Shown piece by piece: positions 16,449-23,790 of a stretch of 36,583 bases of DNA. Source of the DNA: Noviherbaspirillum denitrificans (lineage in GTDB: Bacteria > Pseudomonadota > Gammaproteobacteria > Burkholderiales > Burkholderiaceae_D); NCBI RefSeq assembly GCF_002211445.1, contig NZ_LSTO01000001.1:2665209-2701791 (forward strand). The letters are read 5' to 3'. Every line of letters begins with the position of its first letter. Positions within the stretch are counted from its first letter, which is position 1. The position numbers and the translations under genes are program-made. The notes beneath the pieces are model-generated. The model ran no database searches. It was not told where the DNA came from and was given only the letters and a program-made list of their open reading frames with translations.

Positions 16449-16453
16449 GGCCG

Positions 16454-16471
16454 TGAATGGCTAGGCAGTTA
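16454..16471. promoter_or_regulatory. MarR-type operator 2, half-conserved copy
   Basis: TGAATGGCTAGGCAGTTA keeps the right half (TAGGCAGTTA) of operator 1 and a degenerate left half. The two centres are 30 bp apart, close to three helical turns, so two dimers could sit on the same DNA face. Confidence 0.6.
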
Positions 16472-16751
16472 TATAACAAGAAAGCCAACGCAGTACGTCA
16501 ACTTAAAGAGTGGTGACCGCCTCCCCCTCTTCATTCCCGGCAATCCGCGCCGCCCCATCCGCTCGAATGCGCTCATGAAGACGGCATGCCTGCGGCGTCC
16601 CGCTGATGCCTTCACTTCAAAATCCATGATCAATTCGTTCAGATTTTTCCGTTTGACTTGATACCTGGCCTTGCCGACACTGCAAGACATCTGCCGGCGA
16701 ATCAGCTTGCGGGCGGAAGATGCGCAGAACGCCACCAAGGGGAGATTTGCC

Positions 16752-18746
16752 ATGCCGGAACGTGATGACAGCGAGACCACGCAACAAACATCGATAACCC
16801 GGCGCGACACGATCCGTGCCCTCGCAGGACTTGCCGCCGGCGCATGGCTCGGTCCGGGTGCGCTGGCCTCGACGAGCAATGCGGCGCAGACACCGGAGCT
16901 CATCCTGCACAATGGCCGAATCACCACACTCGATCGTCAGCGGCCATCGGCGACGGCGGTGGCGATCGCCGGCGGAAGATTCATCGCTGTCGGCACCGAT
17001 GATGAAGTGATGCGTCTGGCGACACCGCAGACCCGGCTCATCGATTGCCGCAAGCGGCGGGTGGTCCCCGGGTTGATTGACTCCCACATGCATGTCATCC
17101 GCGGCGGCCTGAACTACAACATGGAACTGCGCTGGGACGGCATTCCCTCGCTGGCCGAGGCGATGCGGCGCCTGCGCGAGCAGGTTGACAGGACACCCGC
17201 GCCCCAGTGGGTACGGGTCGTCGGGGGCTTTTCCGAACACCAGTTCGCCGAGAAGCGGCTGCCGACGCTCGACGAACTGAATGCCGTGGCGCCCGATACG
17301 CCCGTGTTTATCCTGCACCTGTACGACCGCGCCTTGCTTAATCGTGCGGCGCTGCGGGCAGCGGGATACGACCGCACTACTCCGGCGCCGCCGGGCGGCA
17401 ACATTGTCCGCGATTCCGCGGGCGAACCCACCGGCCTTTTCCTGGCGGAGCCGAATGCGCTCTTGTTGTACTCGGCGCTGGCGCGCGGGCCGAAGCTGCC
17501 TTACGAGTATCAGCTGAACTCGACCCGACACTTCATGCGCGAGATGAATCGCCTGGGTGTGACAAGCGTCATCGACGCCGGCGGCGGGTTCCAGAACTAT
17601 CCCGATGATTACAAGGTAATCGAGGATCTGCATGGGGCCGGCCATCTGACACTGCGCATTGCCTACAACCTGTTCACACAGAACTCCGGCCAGGAACTGG
17701 CGGATTTCTCCCGCTGGGCGTCGATGGTGCGCCCGGGGCAGGGTGACGACTTCTACCGGCATAACGGCGCCGGTGAAATGCTGGTCTTCTCGGCAGCCGA
17801 CTTTGAGGATTTCCGCCAGCCGCGGCCGGACATGCCAGCGAAAATGGGGCAGGACCTGGAAGCCGTTGCACGCCTTCTTGTACAGAAGCGCTGGCCTTTC
17901 CGGCTGCATGCCACCTACGACGAAACGATTTCGCGCGCGCTGGATGCGTTCGAAAAAGTCAATCGCGAAATTCCATTTGATGGACTGCACTGGTTCTTCG
18001 ATCACGCCGAGACCATCAGCGATCGCAATATCGAACGGATAGCCCGGCTCGGCGGGGGCATCGCGATCCAGCACCGGATGTCCTATCAAGGAGAGTACTT
18101 CATTGAACGTTACGGGGCGGCAGCGGCAGAGAGAACGCCACCTTTCCGTCGTATCCTCCAGATGGGTGTTCCACTTGGCGCCGGGTCGGATGCCACGCGC
18201 GTAGCGAGTTACGACCCGTGGAATGCGCTGTACTGGCTCACCACAGGCAAGACCCTTGGGGGGCACCGGCTCTATCCGGCTGCGAACCTTGTGGATCGCG
18301 AGACGGCGCTCCGCCTTTATACCGCGGCTAATACCTGGTTTTCGAACGAAGAGGGCGTCAAGGGACAAATTCGCACGGGCCAGCTCGCGGACCTGGCGGT
18401 TCTTTCGGCAGACTATTTTTCGGTGCCGGAAGAGGAAATCCGCCAGATCGTTTCATCGATGACCGTGGTTGGCGGACGTATCGTGTATGCAGCCGATGAA
18501 TTCGGTGCCCTCGATAGCCCGCCACCGCCCGCGATGCCGGACTGGTCCCCGGTTCGCAAATACGGCGGCTATTACAAGACGGCTTCCGGCCGCGGCGGAC
18601 AACAGGCACTGGCTGCGTCGTCGTCCTGCGGCTGCGCCACGGCGTGTGGCGTGCACGGCCATGCGCATGCCCGCGCTGCCGGCGCCCCGACAGCCGACGC
18701 ACGCGGCTTCTGGGGGGCGCTCGGCTGTTCTTGCTGGGCCGTGTGA
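16752..18746 (+). CDS. Tat-exported amidohydrolase (YtcJ-like) with Cys/His-rich C-terminal tail
   Basis: A 664-residue metal-dependent hydrolase of the YtcJ/amidohydrolase-3 type. A twin-arginine signal (ITRRDTIRALAGLAAGAW, Arg17-Arg18) predicts folded export. The catalytic domain shows PGLIDSHMHV (HxH metal pair), RLHATYDETI, FFDHAETISD and LGAGSDATRVASYDPW, the usual metal-site regions. The C-terminal ~45 residues are unusual: CGCATACGVHGHAHA, a low-complexity Ala stretch, then GFWGALGCSCWAV. That gives five Cys and three His, suggestive of metal binding. The start at 16752 has the ribosome-binding site AAGGGGAG. The DoxX gene follows within 20 bp and is likely cotranscribed. Substrate unknown. 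Confidence 0.85.
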   Translation: MPERDDSETTQQTSITRRDTIRALAGLAAGAWLGPGALASTSNAAQTPELILHNGRITTLDRQRPSATAVAIAGGRFIAVGTDDEVMRLATPQTRLIDCRKRRVVPGLIDSHMHVIRGGLNYNMELRWDGIPSLAEAMRRLREQVDRTPAPQWVRVVGGFSEHQFAEKRLPTLDELNAVAPDTPVFILHLYDRALLNRAALRAAGYDRTTPAPPGGNIVRDSAGEPTGLFLAEPNALLLYSALARGPKLPYEYQLNSTRHFMREMNRLGVTSVIDAGGGFQNYPDDYKVIEDLHGAGHLTLRIAYNLFTQNSGQELADFSRWASMVRPGQGDDFYRHNGAGEMLVFSAADFEDFRQPRPDMPAKMGQDLEAVARLLVQKRWPFRLHATYDETISRALDAFEKVNREIPFDGLHWFFDHAETISDRNIERIARLGGGIAIQHRMSYQGEYFIERYGAAAAERTPPFRRILQMGVPLGAGSDATRVASYDPWNALYWLTTGKTLGGHRLYPAANLVDRETALRLYTAANTWFSNEEGVKGQIRTGQLADLAVLSADYFSVPEEEIRQIVSSMTVVGGRIVYAADEFGALDSPPPPAMPDWSPVRKYGGYYKTASGRGGQQALAASSSCGCATACGVHGHAHARAAGAPTADARGFWGALGCSCWAV

Positions 18747-18765
18747 CATGGGGAAAGCAACAGTC

Positions 18766-19140
18766 ATGTCCAGGCTTTTGGTGCTGGGCCGTGCACTGGT
18801 TGGCGTATTGTTTTTCTGGGCCGGTGTGGACAAGCTGCTTGGCTGGCCGCAAGCGTTGGCAGAAGTGGCAGGCGCCGGACTTCCGGTGCCGGAATTGCTG
18901 CTGGCGCTGACAATCCTCTTGCAGTTGGCAGGAGGTGCGGCATTGATTGCGGGCAGGCTGGTGCTGCCCGCCGCGCTTGCACTCGCCGCTTTCACGGCGC
19001 TCGCGACGGTGTTGTTCCACGATTTCTGGAACGCGGAAGGGCCGGCGCGCCATGCCCAGCTAATTCCGTTCATGGAACATATAGCAATCATCGGTGCCCT
19101 CTTGATGGCGTCCGCTTTACCGACCGACAGACACCGATAA
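18766..19140 (+). CDS. DoxX family membrane protein
   Basis: A 124-residue inner-membrane protein with four hydrophobic segments and the DoxX core: RALVGVLFFWAGVDKLLGWPQAL at the N-terminus, then a helix ending GGAALIAGR, then FHDFW and a terminal helix (HIAIIGALLMASAL). The start at 18766 is preferred because GGGGAAAG lies about 9 bases upstream; an in-frame ATG at 18748 would add six residues. It follows the amidohydrolase stop by 19 bp. DoxX proteins are small membrane proteins linked in some bacteria to thiosulfate or redox partners. A Cys-rich exported partner here is suggestive only. Confidence 0.85.
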   Translation: MSRLLVLGRALVGVLFFWAGVDKLLGWPQALAEVAGAGLPVPELLLALTILLQLAGGAALIAGRLVLPAALALAAFTALATVLFHDFWNAEGPARHAQLIPFMEHIAIIGALLMASALPTDRHR

Positions 19141-19218
19141 CGCAAAGAGACCAAGAACAAACTTCTCGCGAGCATGATCCCCGGTGCTTTGCGTGTTAAA
19201 GCAGGACATGTACGCCGC

Positions 19219-19380
19219 CTAGCAGCCATAAATCTCGTCGCCAGACCCGAAACCGGTTGCGACTTCGCCGACCATTTCGAGGGGGCCGGCATAGTCCATC
19301 ACACGCGCCGCCGGCAGTTCCGGTACTAAGTCGAGGAGCAGCCCGCCCAGTTCGTGCCGCTTGACGTCAGCAGGGGGGAC
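19219..19380 (-). pseudogene. Remnant of a zinc-type alcohol dehydrogenase/quinone oxidoreductase gene
   Basis: Read on the minus strand from 19380, about 53 codons translate to PADVKRHELGG... then PELPAARVMDYAGPLEMVGE and VATGFGSGDEIYGC, ending in TAG at 19219. This matches the N-terminal GroES-like domain of medium-chain dehydrogenases (compare the family pattern PELPAVLGMDxAGxVExVGxxVTGFxxGDEVYGCAGG). A stop codon lies just upstream in frame, no start is present, and the NAD(P)-binding half is missing. It is a decayed gene fragment. Confidence 0.65.
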
Positions 19381-19706
19381 GGGGCCGCATTACATGAGTT
19401 ATGTGGATTGTTGGGGGGTAAGCGCCCTTTCAATATATCTGAATTTCTTCATTGGAATAGTCTTCAGGCAGTGATCGTCTTTGTACGATGAAATTTTTAA
19501 AGTTTAATGTGTAATATGGTTCCGCAAATTGGAATTGGCAATTTCGGCCTCCTTGTCCGTGACTTCCCTGGCACCGTCATTTCGCTCAATTCATCAAAAA
19601 TGCTGTCATAGAGGCATCAGGATGGACTCACTCAAAAATGAGCAATTTTGCATTTGAAATTAAGTTTCCACATGCAGAGCAAGTTCCGGAAAAACGGAGG
19701 GTAAAT

Positions 19707-19728
19707 TGACATTATGGGCATAATGTCA
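19707..19728. repeat. Perfect inverted repeat TGACATTATG-GG-CATAATGTCA
   Basis: Ten-base arms with a 2-bp spacer lie in the low-GC gap about 185 bp beyond the livM stop. Such symmetry at this length is unlikely by chance. It could be an operator left without its gene or a recombination site. No open frame that it could control is evident. Confidence 0.6.
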
Positions 19729-19912
19729 TGCAACTCATTGCTATCGGGCTGGTGCCTACCGGCGTCGACTAATTTTGCGACGTTTGGAAAACGTGGCAAT
19801 GCTTCAGACTCACTCCAGAAGCTTTTCGTATTGTGTCTATTTCCCTCGACAGGTGAATGCACCACGAATGCACGGTCACACTTTTTTGCTGCAAAGAGCG
19901 TCTGACGCAGAA

Positions 19913-20914
19913 TTATGCTGCGACAGTACTGACGGATGCTTTATCCTGCTTCTTCGGTACCTCGACCAAGGGCGAAAGCTCACCAACAATGCCTCTACGG
20001 AATGCCAGCACGCAGACAATAAAGATCAGTCCGGTGACGATGGTGACCGATTCTCCAATCGATCGGAACCACTCGATCCCGGTGACTAACGCCATCCAAT
20101 TGCCGAAATCGCCCAGCTTGTTTTCCAGCGCGATAATCACCACCGCGCCAACGATCGGACCGGCAAGCGTGCCGAGACCACCGACCAGCGTCATCAGTAC
20201 CACCAGGCCGGACATCGACCAGTGCACATCTGTAAGCGTTTCAAAACCCAGTATGACTGTTTTGAGCGCGCCGGCCAAACCGGCCAGCGCTCCTGAGAGT
20301 ACGAATGCGAGCAGCTTGTAGCGGTGGACGTCATAGCCCAGCGAGACTGCACGCGGCTCGTTCTCCTTGATTGCTTTCAGAACTTGACCAAAGGGAGAGT
20401 GAATGGTGCGGACGATTATCGCAAACGCGCCCAAGAAGATAGTGAGAACGACGTAATACAGCACCATGTCATTGCCCAAGCTGATTGCTCCAAGGAGATT
20501 GCCTCGTGGAATGCCCTGGAGGCCATCCTCACCGCCGGTAAAGGGCGCCTGCAGCGCAACGAAGTACAGCATCTGAGCCAAAGCCAGGGTGATCATTGTG
20601 AAGTAAATACCTTGGCGCCGAATGGCGAGTCCACCCATGACCAAACCGATCAGTGCCGCCACCGCCATCCCTGACAGGAGACCAAGCTCGAAAGGCAATC
20701 CCCATACTTTCAGAACGTGGCCGGCGACATAGCCCGCGGCGCCAAAGAATGCGGCGTGGCCGAAGGACAGCAAGCCCGTGAAGCCGATCAGCAGATTGAA
20801 AGCACATGCAAACAGCGCGAAGCACAGGACTTTCATCAGGAAAACCGGATAGATGAAGGCGGGTGCGACCAGCGCCGCGAGACAGACCACGCCATAGGAA
20901 AATTTCTTACTCAT
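19913..20914 (-). CDS. livM: Branched-chain-type ABC transporter permease, LivM family
   Basis: A 333-residue inner-membrane permease of the HAAT family. It has about ten hydrophobic helices and the LivM signatures CAFNLLIGFTGLLSFGHAAFFGAAGY, RRQGIYFTMITLALAQMLYF and AGPIVGAVVIIALE. It is the last gene of the livG-livF-livH-livM operon, 10 bp behind livH. With LivH it forms the membrane channel. The nearby binding protein and CoA-ester catabolic operon suggest the cargo is an aromatic, alicyclic or other organic acid rather than an amino acid. That is inference, as HAAT systems for such acids are known (for example CouPSTUVW-type). Confidence 0.92.
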   Translation of the reverse strand: MSKKFSYGVVCLAALVAPAFIYPVFLMKVLCFALFACAFNLLIGFTGLLSFGHAAFFGAAGYVAGHVLKVWGLPFELGLLSGMAVAALIGLVMGGLAIRRQGIYFTMITLALAQMLYFVALQAPFTGGEDGLQGIPRGNLLGAISLGNDMVLYYVVLTIFLGAFAIIVRTIHSPFGQVLKAIKENEPRAVSLGYDVHRYKLLAFVLSGALAGLAGALKTVILGFETLTDVHWSMSGLVVLMTLVGGLGTLAGPIVGAVVIIALENKLGDFGNWMALVTGIEWFRSIGESVTIVTGLIFIVCVLAFRRGIVGELSPLVEVPKKQDKASVSTVAA

Positions 20915-20924
20915 GCGGAACTCC

Positions 20925-21809
20925 TTATTTCTCTTTGCCGAACAGTCCCGCGGGACGCAGCATCAATACGATGGCCATGATGATGAATACCACCGTGGCC
21001 GACAATTCAGGGTAAAACACTCGCGCAAGGCCTTCGATCACGCCTAGGCCGAGACCGGTGATGATCGACCCCAAAATGGAACCCATCCCACCGATTACCA
21101 CCACGGCGAAGACGACAATAATCAGGTTGGATCCCATCAGCGGGGACACCTGGGTCACCGGCGCTGCCAGTACTCCGGCAAAGGCCGCGAGCGCGACACC
21201 GAAGCCATATGTCAACGTCACCATCAACGGCACATTGATCCCGAAAGCTTCGACCAGCTTCGGATTCTCGGTGCCGGCGCGCAGGTAGGCGCCGACCTTC
21301 GTCTTTTCGATCACATACCAGGTCGCCAGGCAGATCACCACCGAAGCGACGACGACCCAGGCGCGATACTTGGGCAGCATCATGAAGCCGAGGTTGAATG
21401 CGCCCGACAGCGCCTCCGGTACCGAATACGGCTGCCCGGACACGCCATAGAAGGAGCGGAACAAGCCTTCCAGCATCAGCGTGATGCCAAAGGTCAGCAG
21501 CAGGCCATAGAGGTGGTCCAGCTTGTACAGGTGCCTGAGCATGGTCTTTTCGATGAACACACCGAAGGCACCGGTCAGGACCGGGGCAGCCGCGAGCATT
21601 ATCCAATAGTTGGCATCGAAGTAAGCCAGGCCCATCCACGCCAGGAATGCGCCGACCATGTACAAGGCGCCATGGGCGAAGTTGATGACGTTGAGCAGGC
21701 CGAAGATGACGGCGAGCCCGAGCGAGAGCATCGCGTAGAAGGACCCGTTCACCAGTCCGAGCAGGAGTTGGCTCAGCATGGCCTGCAGGGGAATCCCGAA
21801 AATTTCCAT
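20925..21809 (-). CDS. livH: Branched-chain-type ABC transporter permease, LivH family
   Basis: A 294-residue permease with the LivH pattern: GLVNGSFYAMLSLGLAVIFG, NFAHGALYMVGAFLAW, and the C-terminal IVVFAVVVIGGMGSILGSII, which holds the cytoplasmic loop that contacts the ATPases. The frame is open to 21872, but the Met at 21809 (MEIFGIPLQ) fits the family and follows an AGGG ribosome-binding site. It lies between livF and livM in the same operon. Pairing of LivH and LivM with LivG and LivF is expected. Confidence 0.92.
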   Translation of the reverse strand: MEIFGIPLQAMLSQLLLGLVNGSFYAMLSLGLAVIFGLLNVINFAHGALYMVGAFLAWMGLAYFDANYWIMLAAAPVLTGAFGVFIEKTMLRHLYKLDHLYGLLLTFGITLMLEGLFRSFYGVSGQPYSVPEALSGAFNLGFMMLPKYRAWVVVASVVICLATWYVIEKTKVGAYLRAGTENPKLVEAFGINVPLMVTLTYGFGVALAAFAGVLAAPVTQVSPLMGSNLIIVVFAVVVIGGMGSILGSIITGLGLGVIEGLARVFYPELSATVVFIIMAIVLMLRPAGLFGKEK

Positions 21810-21843
21810 GGTAGTAAACCCTAATGAGAGATTGCCGGCAGCG

Positions 21844-22596
21844 TTACACGCCGAGCAGTTCGTTGAGCACATCCATCTTGCCGTGCAGCTGGTCCGCAGC
21901 GAAATGCTCCACGATCTGGCCGTGTTCCATTACATAGAAGCGGTCGGCCAGCGGCGCGGCGAAGCGGAAGTTCTGTTCGACCATCACGATGGTGTAGCCC
22001 TTGGCCTTGAGCGCCGTGATCATGCGTGCCAGGGCTTGAACGATCACGGGTGCCAGACCCTCGGAAATTTCATCGAGCAGCAGCAGGCGCGCGCCGGTAC
22101 GCAGGATGCGCGCGACGGCCAGCATCTGCTGTTCGCCGCCGGATAAACGCGTGCCCTGGCTGTGGCGCCGCTCGGCGAGATTCGGGAACATAGCGTAGAT
22201 TTCTTCGATCGACATGCCCTTTTCGGTCCTGGACACCAGGGGCGGCAGCATCAGGTTTTCTTCCGTCGAGAGCGAGGAAAAGATGCCGCGCTCCTCCGGG
22301 CAATAGCCCACGCCGAGGTGGGCTACCTGGAAGGTTGGCAGGCCGATGGATTCGACGCCGTTTACCTTGATCGACCCGGTACGGTGCCCCGTCAGGCCCA
22401 TGACGGCGCGCAGGGTGGAGGTGCGTCCTGCGCCGTTGCGGCCCAGCAGTGTCACGACCTCGCCGCGCTTAACCGTAAGGTTGACGTCATGCAGGATGTG
22501 CGATTCGCCGTACCACGCCTTGAGGTCTTTGATTTCAAGGGCATTGACCGTACTTCCATTGTGGCGGACGGTGAAATTTTCGGTGATGGCCTGCAT
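21844..22596 (-). CDS. livF: Branched-chain-type ABC transporter ATPase, LivF family (Walker A Lys to Arg)
   Basis: A 250-residue ATPase. The Walker A is GRNGAGRT (residues 52-59), in which the invariant Lys is replaced by Arg58; the codon is CGC and unambiguous. The rest is standard: signature LSGGEQQ (151-157), Walker B LLLLDE (171-176) and the LivF-typical VEQN switch. The partner LivG keeps its Lys, so the heterodimer may use one fully active site, or Arg may be tolerated in this subgroup. The start at 22596 overlaps the livG stop by one base (TGATG), showing translational coupling. Confidence 0.9.
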   Translation of the reverse strand: MQAITENFTVRHNGSTVNALEIKDLKAWYGESHILHDVNLTVKRGEVVTLLGRNGAGRTSTLRAVMGLTGHRTGSIKVNGVESIGLPTFQVAHLGVGYCPEERGIFSSLSTEENLMLPPLVSRTEKGMSIEEIYAMFPNLAERRHSQGTRLSGGEQQMLAVARILRTGARLLLLDEISEGLAPVIVQALARMITALKAKGYTIVMVEQNFRFAAPLADRFYVMEHGQIVEHFAADQLHGKMDVLNELLGV

Positions 22597-23369
22597 CAGT
22601 GCGCTCCTTCCAAAACGCCGGTGGTGGTGCCCATGTAGGCTTCCATGACCTGGGCATTTCCTGACACTTCGGCATAGCTGCCTTCGGCCAGCACCGCGCC
22701 GCGCTGTAAGACGGTGATGCGGTCGCAAATGCCGGATACGACCGCCATGTTGTGCTCGACCATGAGGATGGTGCGGCCGGCGGAAACCTTCTTGATCAGT
22801 TCAGTGACACGGTGCACGTCTTCATGTCCCATGCCTTGTGTCGGCTCATCCAGCAGCATCAGCTCGGGCTCCATCGCCAGCGTAGTGGCGATTTCCAGCG
22901 CACGCTTGCGGCCGTAGGGCAGGTCTACCGTCAGTGTGTCGGCAAAGCGTTCAAGGTCTACCTCGGAGAGCAGCTGCATCGCACGTGAGTTCAGTTGCGC
23001 GAGCGTTGTCCCGCTTTTCCAGAAGTGGAAGGTTGTTCCCAGCGATCTTTGCAGCCCGACTCGCACGTTTTCCAGCACCGTCAGGTGCGGGAAAACAGCA
23101 GAGATCTGGAATGACCGGATGATGCCCCGGCGGGCGATTTCGGCGGTGGGTACGTTCGTGATGTCTTCGGCGTTGAACAGGATCTGTCCTTCTGTCGCGG
23201 TCAGGAACCGCGTCAGCAAGTTGAAGCAGGTTGTCTTGCCTGCGCCGTTCGGTCCGATCAGCGCGTGGATGTCCCCGCGCCGTATACGCAGGTTCACGCC
23301 GCTGACTGCCGTGAACCCCTTGAATTCCTTGGTGAGATTCCTCGTCTCCAAGATGATGTCTTCTGCCAT
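22596..23369 (-). CDS. livG: Branched-chain-type ABC transporter ATPase, LivG family
   Basis: A 257-residue ATPase with Walker A GPNGAGKT (residues 39-46), the LivG-specific insert after IIRSFQISAVFPHLTVLENVRVG, the DLPYGRKRALEIATTLA signature region in place of LSGGQ, and Walker B LMLLDEPTQGM. Two ATGs lie in tandem (23372 and 23369). The second is chosen because AGGAG is 5 bases from it but only 2 from the first. The frame's upstream extension to 23654 is rejected. It heads the livGFHM operon, about 42 nt downstream of the predicted start of a sigma-54 promoter. Confidence 0.92.
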   Translation of the reverse strand: MAEDIILETRNLTKEFKGFTAVSGVNLRIRRGDIHALIGPNGAGKTTCFNLLTRFLTATEGQILFNAEDITNVPTAEIARRGIIRSFQISAVFPHLTVLENVRVGLQRSLGTTFHFWKSGTTLAQLNSRAMQLLSEVDLERFADTLTVDLPYGRKRALEIATTLAMEPELMLLDEPTQGMGHEDVHRVTELIKKVSAGRTILMVEHNMAVVSGICDRITVLQRGAVLAEGSYAEVSGNAQVMEAYMGTTTGVLEGAH

Positions 23370-23421
23370 CATTTCTCCTGTTGTCTCTACATGTTGCTTG
23401 CTGCAAATCCGCACCTCGGTC

Positions 23422-23438
23422 TGCAACAAGCATGCCAA
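23422..23438 (-). promoter_or_regulatory. Sigma-54 promoter of the livGFHM operon
   Basis: Read on the minus strand, TTGGCATGCTTGTTGCA matches the -24/-12 consensus TGGCACG-N4-TTGCA at 11 of 12 bases with the obligatory GG-N10-GC spacing. Predicted start near 23411, about 42 nt before livG. Confidence 0.75.
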
Positions 23439-23535
23439 GGTCCTGCAGAAGCGGCTGCTTCCTGTCCTGCGGGCGGCGTGCGGCGTTTGACGGGGTAGGC
23501 ACCGGTAATACGGCCTGGACACGAACCGCGCGAAG

Positions 23536-23552
23536 TGTCGACGCGGTGGACA
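23536..23552. promoter_or_regulatory. Candidate enhancer site A for the sigma-54 activator
   Basis: TGTC-N9-GACA lies within a 22-bp segment (23533-23554) that is identical at 14 of 22 positions to the segment starting at 23565, 32 bp away. Centre at about -120 from the plus promoter and -133 from the minus promoter, ordinary distances for an enhancer. Confidence 0.5.
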
Positions 23553-23562
23553 TCGGTTCGGA

Positions 23563-23591
23563 CAAAATGTGTATGCGGCGAACACACTTTG
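23563..23591. promoter_or_regulatory. Candidate enhancer site B, long inverted repeat
   Basis: CAAAATGTGT and ACACACTTTG pair at nine of ten positions around a 9-bp centre. The inner TGT-N11-ACA (23568-23584) has the same geometry as site A, with centres 32 bp apart (about three turns). It lies about -88 from the plus-strand sigma-54 start. Confidence 0.55.
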
Positions 23592-23636
23592 GTCGATTCG
23601 ACGCCGGAAAAGTACCATTTGGCGCGCCTCCGGCAG

Positions 23637-23653
23637 TTGGAACGGTAATTGCA
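23637..23653 (+). promoter_or_regulatory. Sigma-54 promoter of the binding-protein gene
   Basis: TTGGAACGGTAATTGCA has GG-N10-GC spacing and matches 11 of the 12 consensus bases. Predicted start near 23664, giving a 127-nt leader before the gene at 23791. Confidence 0.75.
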
Positions 23654-23790
23654 CTCTGTTGCTTCAGGCCACCGCCTCGATCCAGGCGACGCCACAACTT
23701 CCCGGGAATCGCAGGAGACGCGCGGAATAACGCAAACTGGCTGGGCCAGACCGCGCAGTACACACTCAACTACAACACGGAGAGCACTTC

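Larger units (their letters stand above)
16392..16751. other. 360-bp divergent intergenic region, marR / amidohydrolase
   Basis: It contains the marR promoter, its palindromic operator and a second operator copy within 16420-16471. From 16480 to 16751 no promoter, hairpin or gene is convincing. The amidohydrolase ribosome-binding site (AAGGGGAG) ends the region. Confidence 0.55.
19141..19912. other. 772-bp low-GC intergenic region
   Basis: No intact gene is supported. It carries a degenerate dehydrogenase fragment (19219-19380), an AT-rich stretch (60-base blocks from 19441 to 19740 range from 33 to 47% GC, mostly 33-40%, against roughly 60% in the genes around it) and a perfect 22-bp inverted repeat at 19707-19728. 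Short frames at 19632-19905 lack any domain. The composition and the gene remnant suggest an old insertion or deletion scar. Confidence 0.6.
23370..23790. other. 421-bp divergent control region, livG / binding protein
   Basis: It contains two oppositely directed sigma-54 promoters (23422-23438 minus, 23637-23653 plus) and, between them, two related TGT-N11-ACA sites at 23536-23552 and 23568-23584. No gene is seen. The layout is that of a shared enhancer serving two divergent sigma-54 promoters. Confidence 0.7.

Noticed and set aside
16617-18368. 583-codon minus-strand frame opposite the amidohydrolase gene
   Set aside because: Compositional shadow: Arg/Gly/Pro-rich, no family motif, while the plus strand encodes a full amidohydrolase.
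19762-19781. tRNA-Leu-like stretch on the minus strand (matches GTGGCGAAATTGGTAGACGC at 16 of 20 bases)
   Set aside because: No anticodon stem, T-loop or acceptor stem can be built around it, so it is probably coincidence or at most an unrecognisable fragment.
19632-19905. Two short frames (63 and 77 codons) in the low-GC gap
   Set aside because: They overlap on opposite strands, have no recognisable domain and include the inverted repeat.
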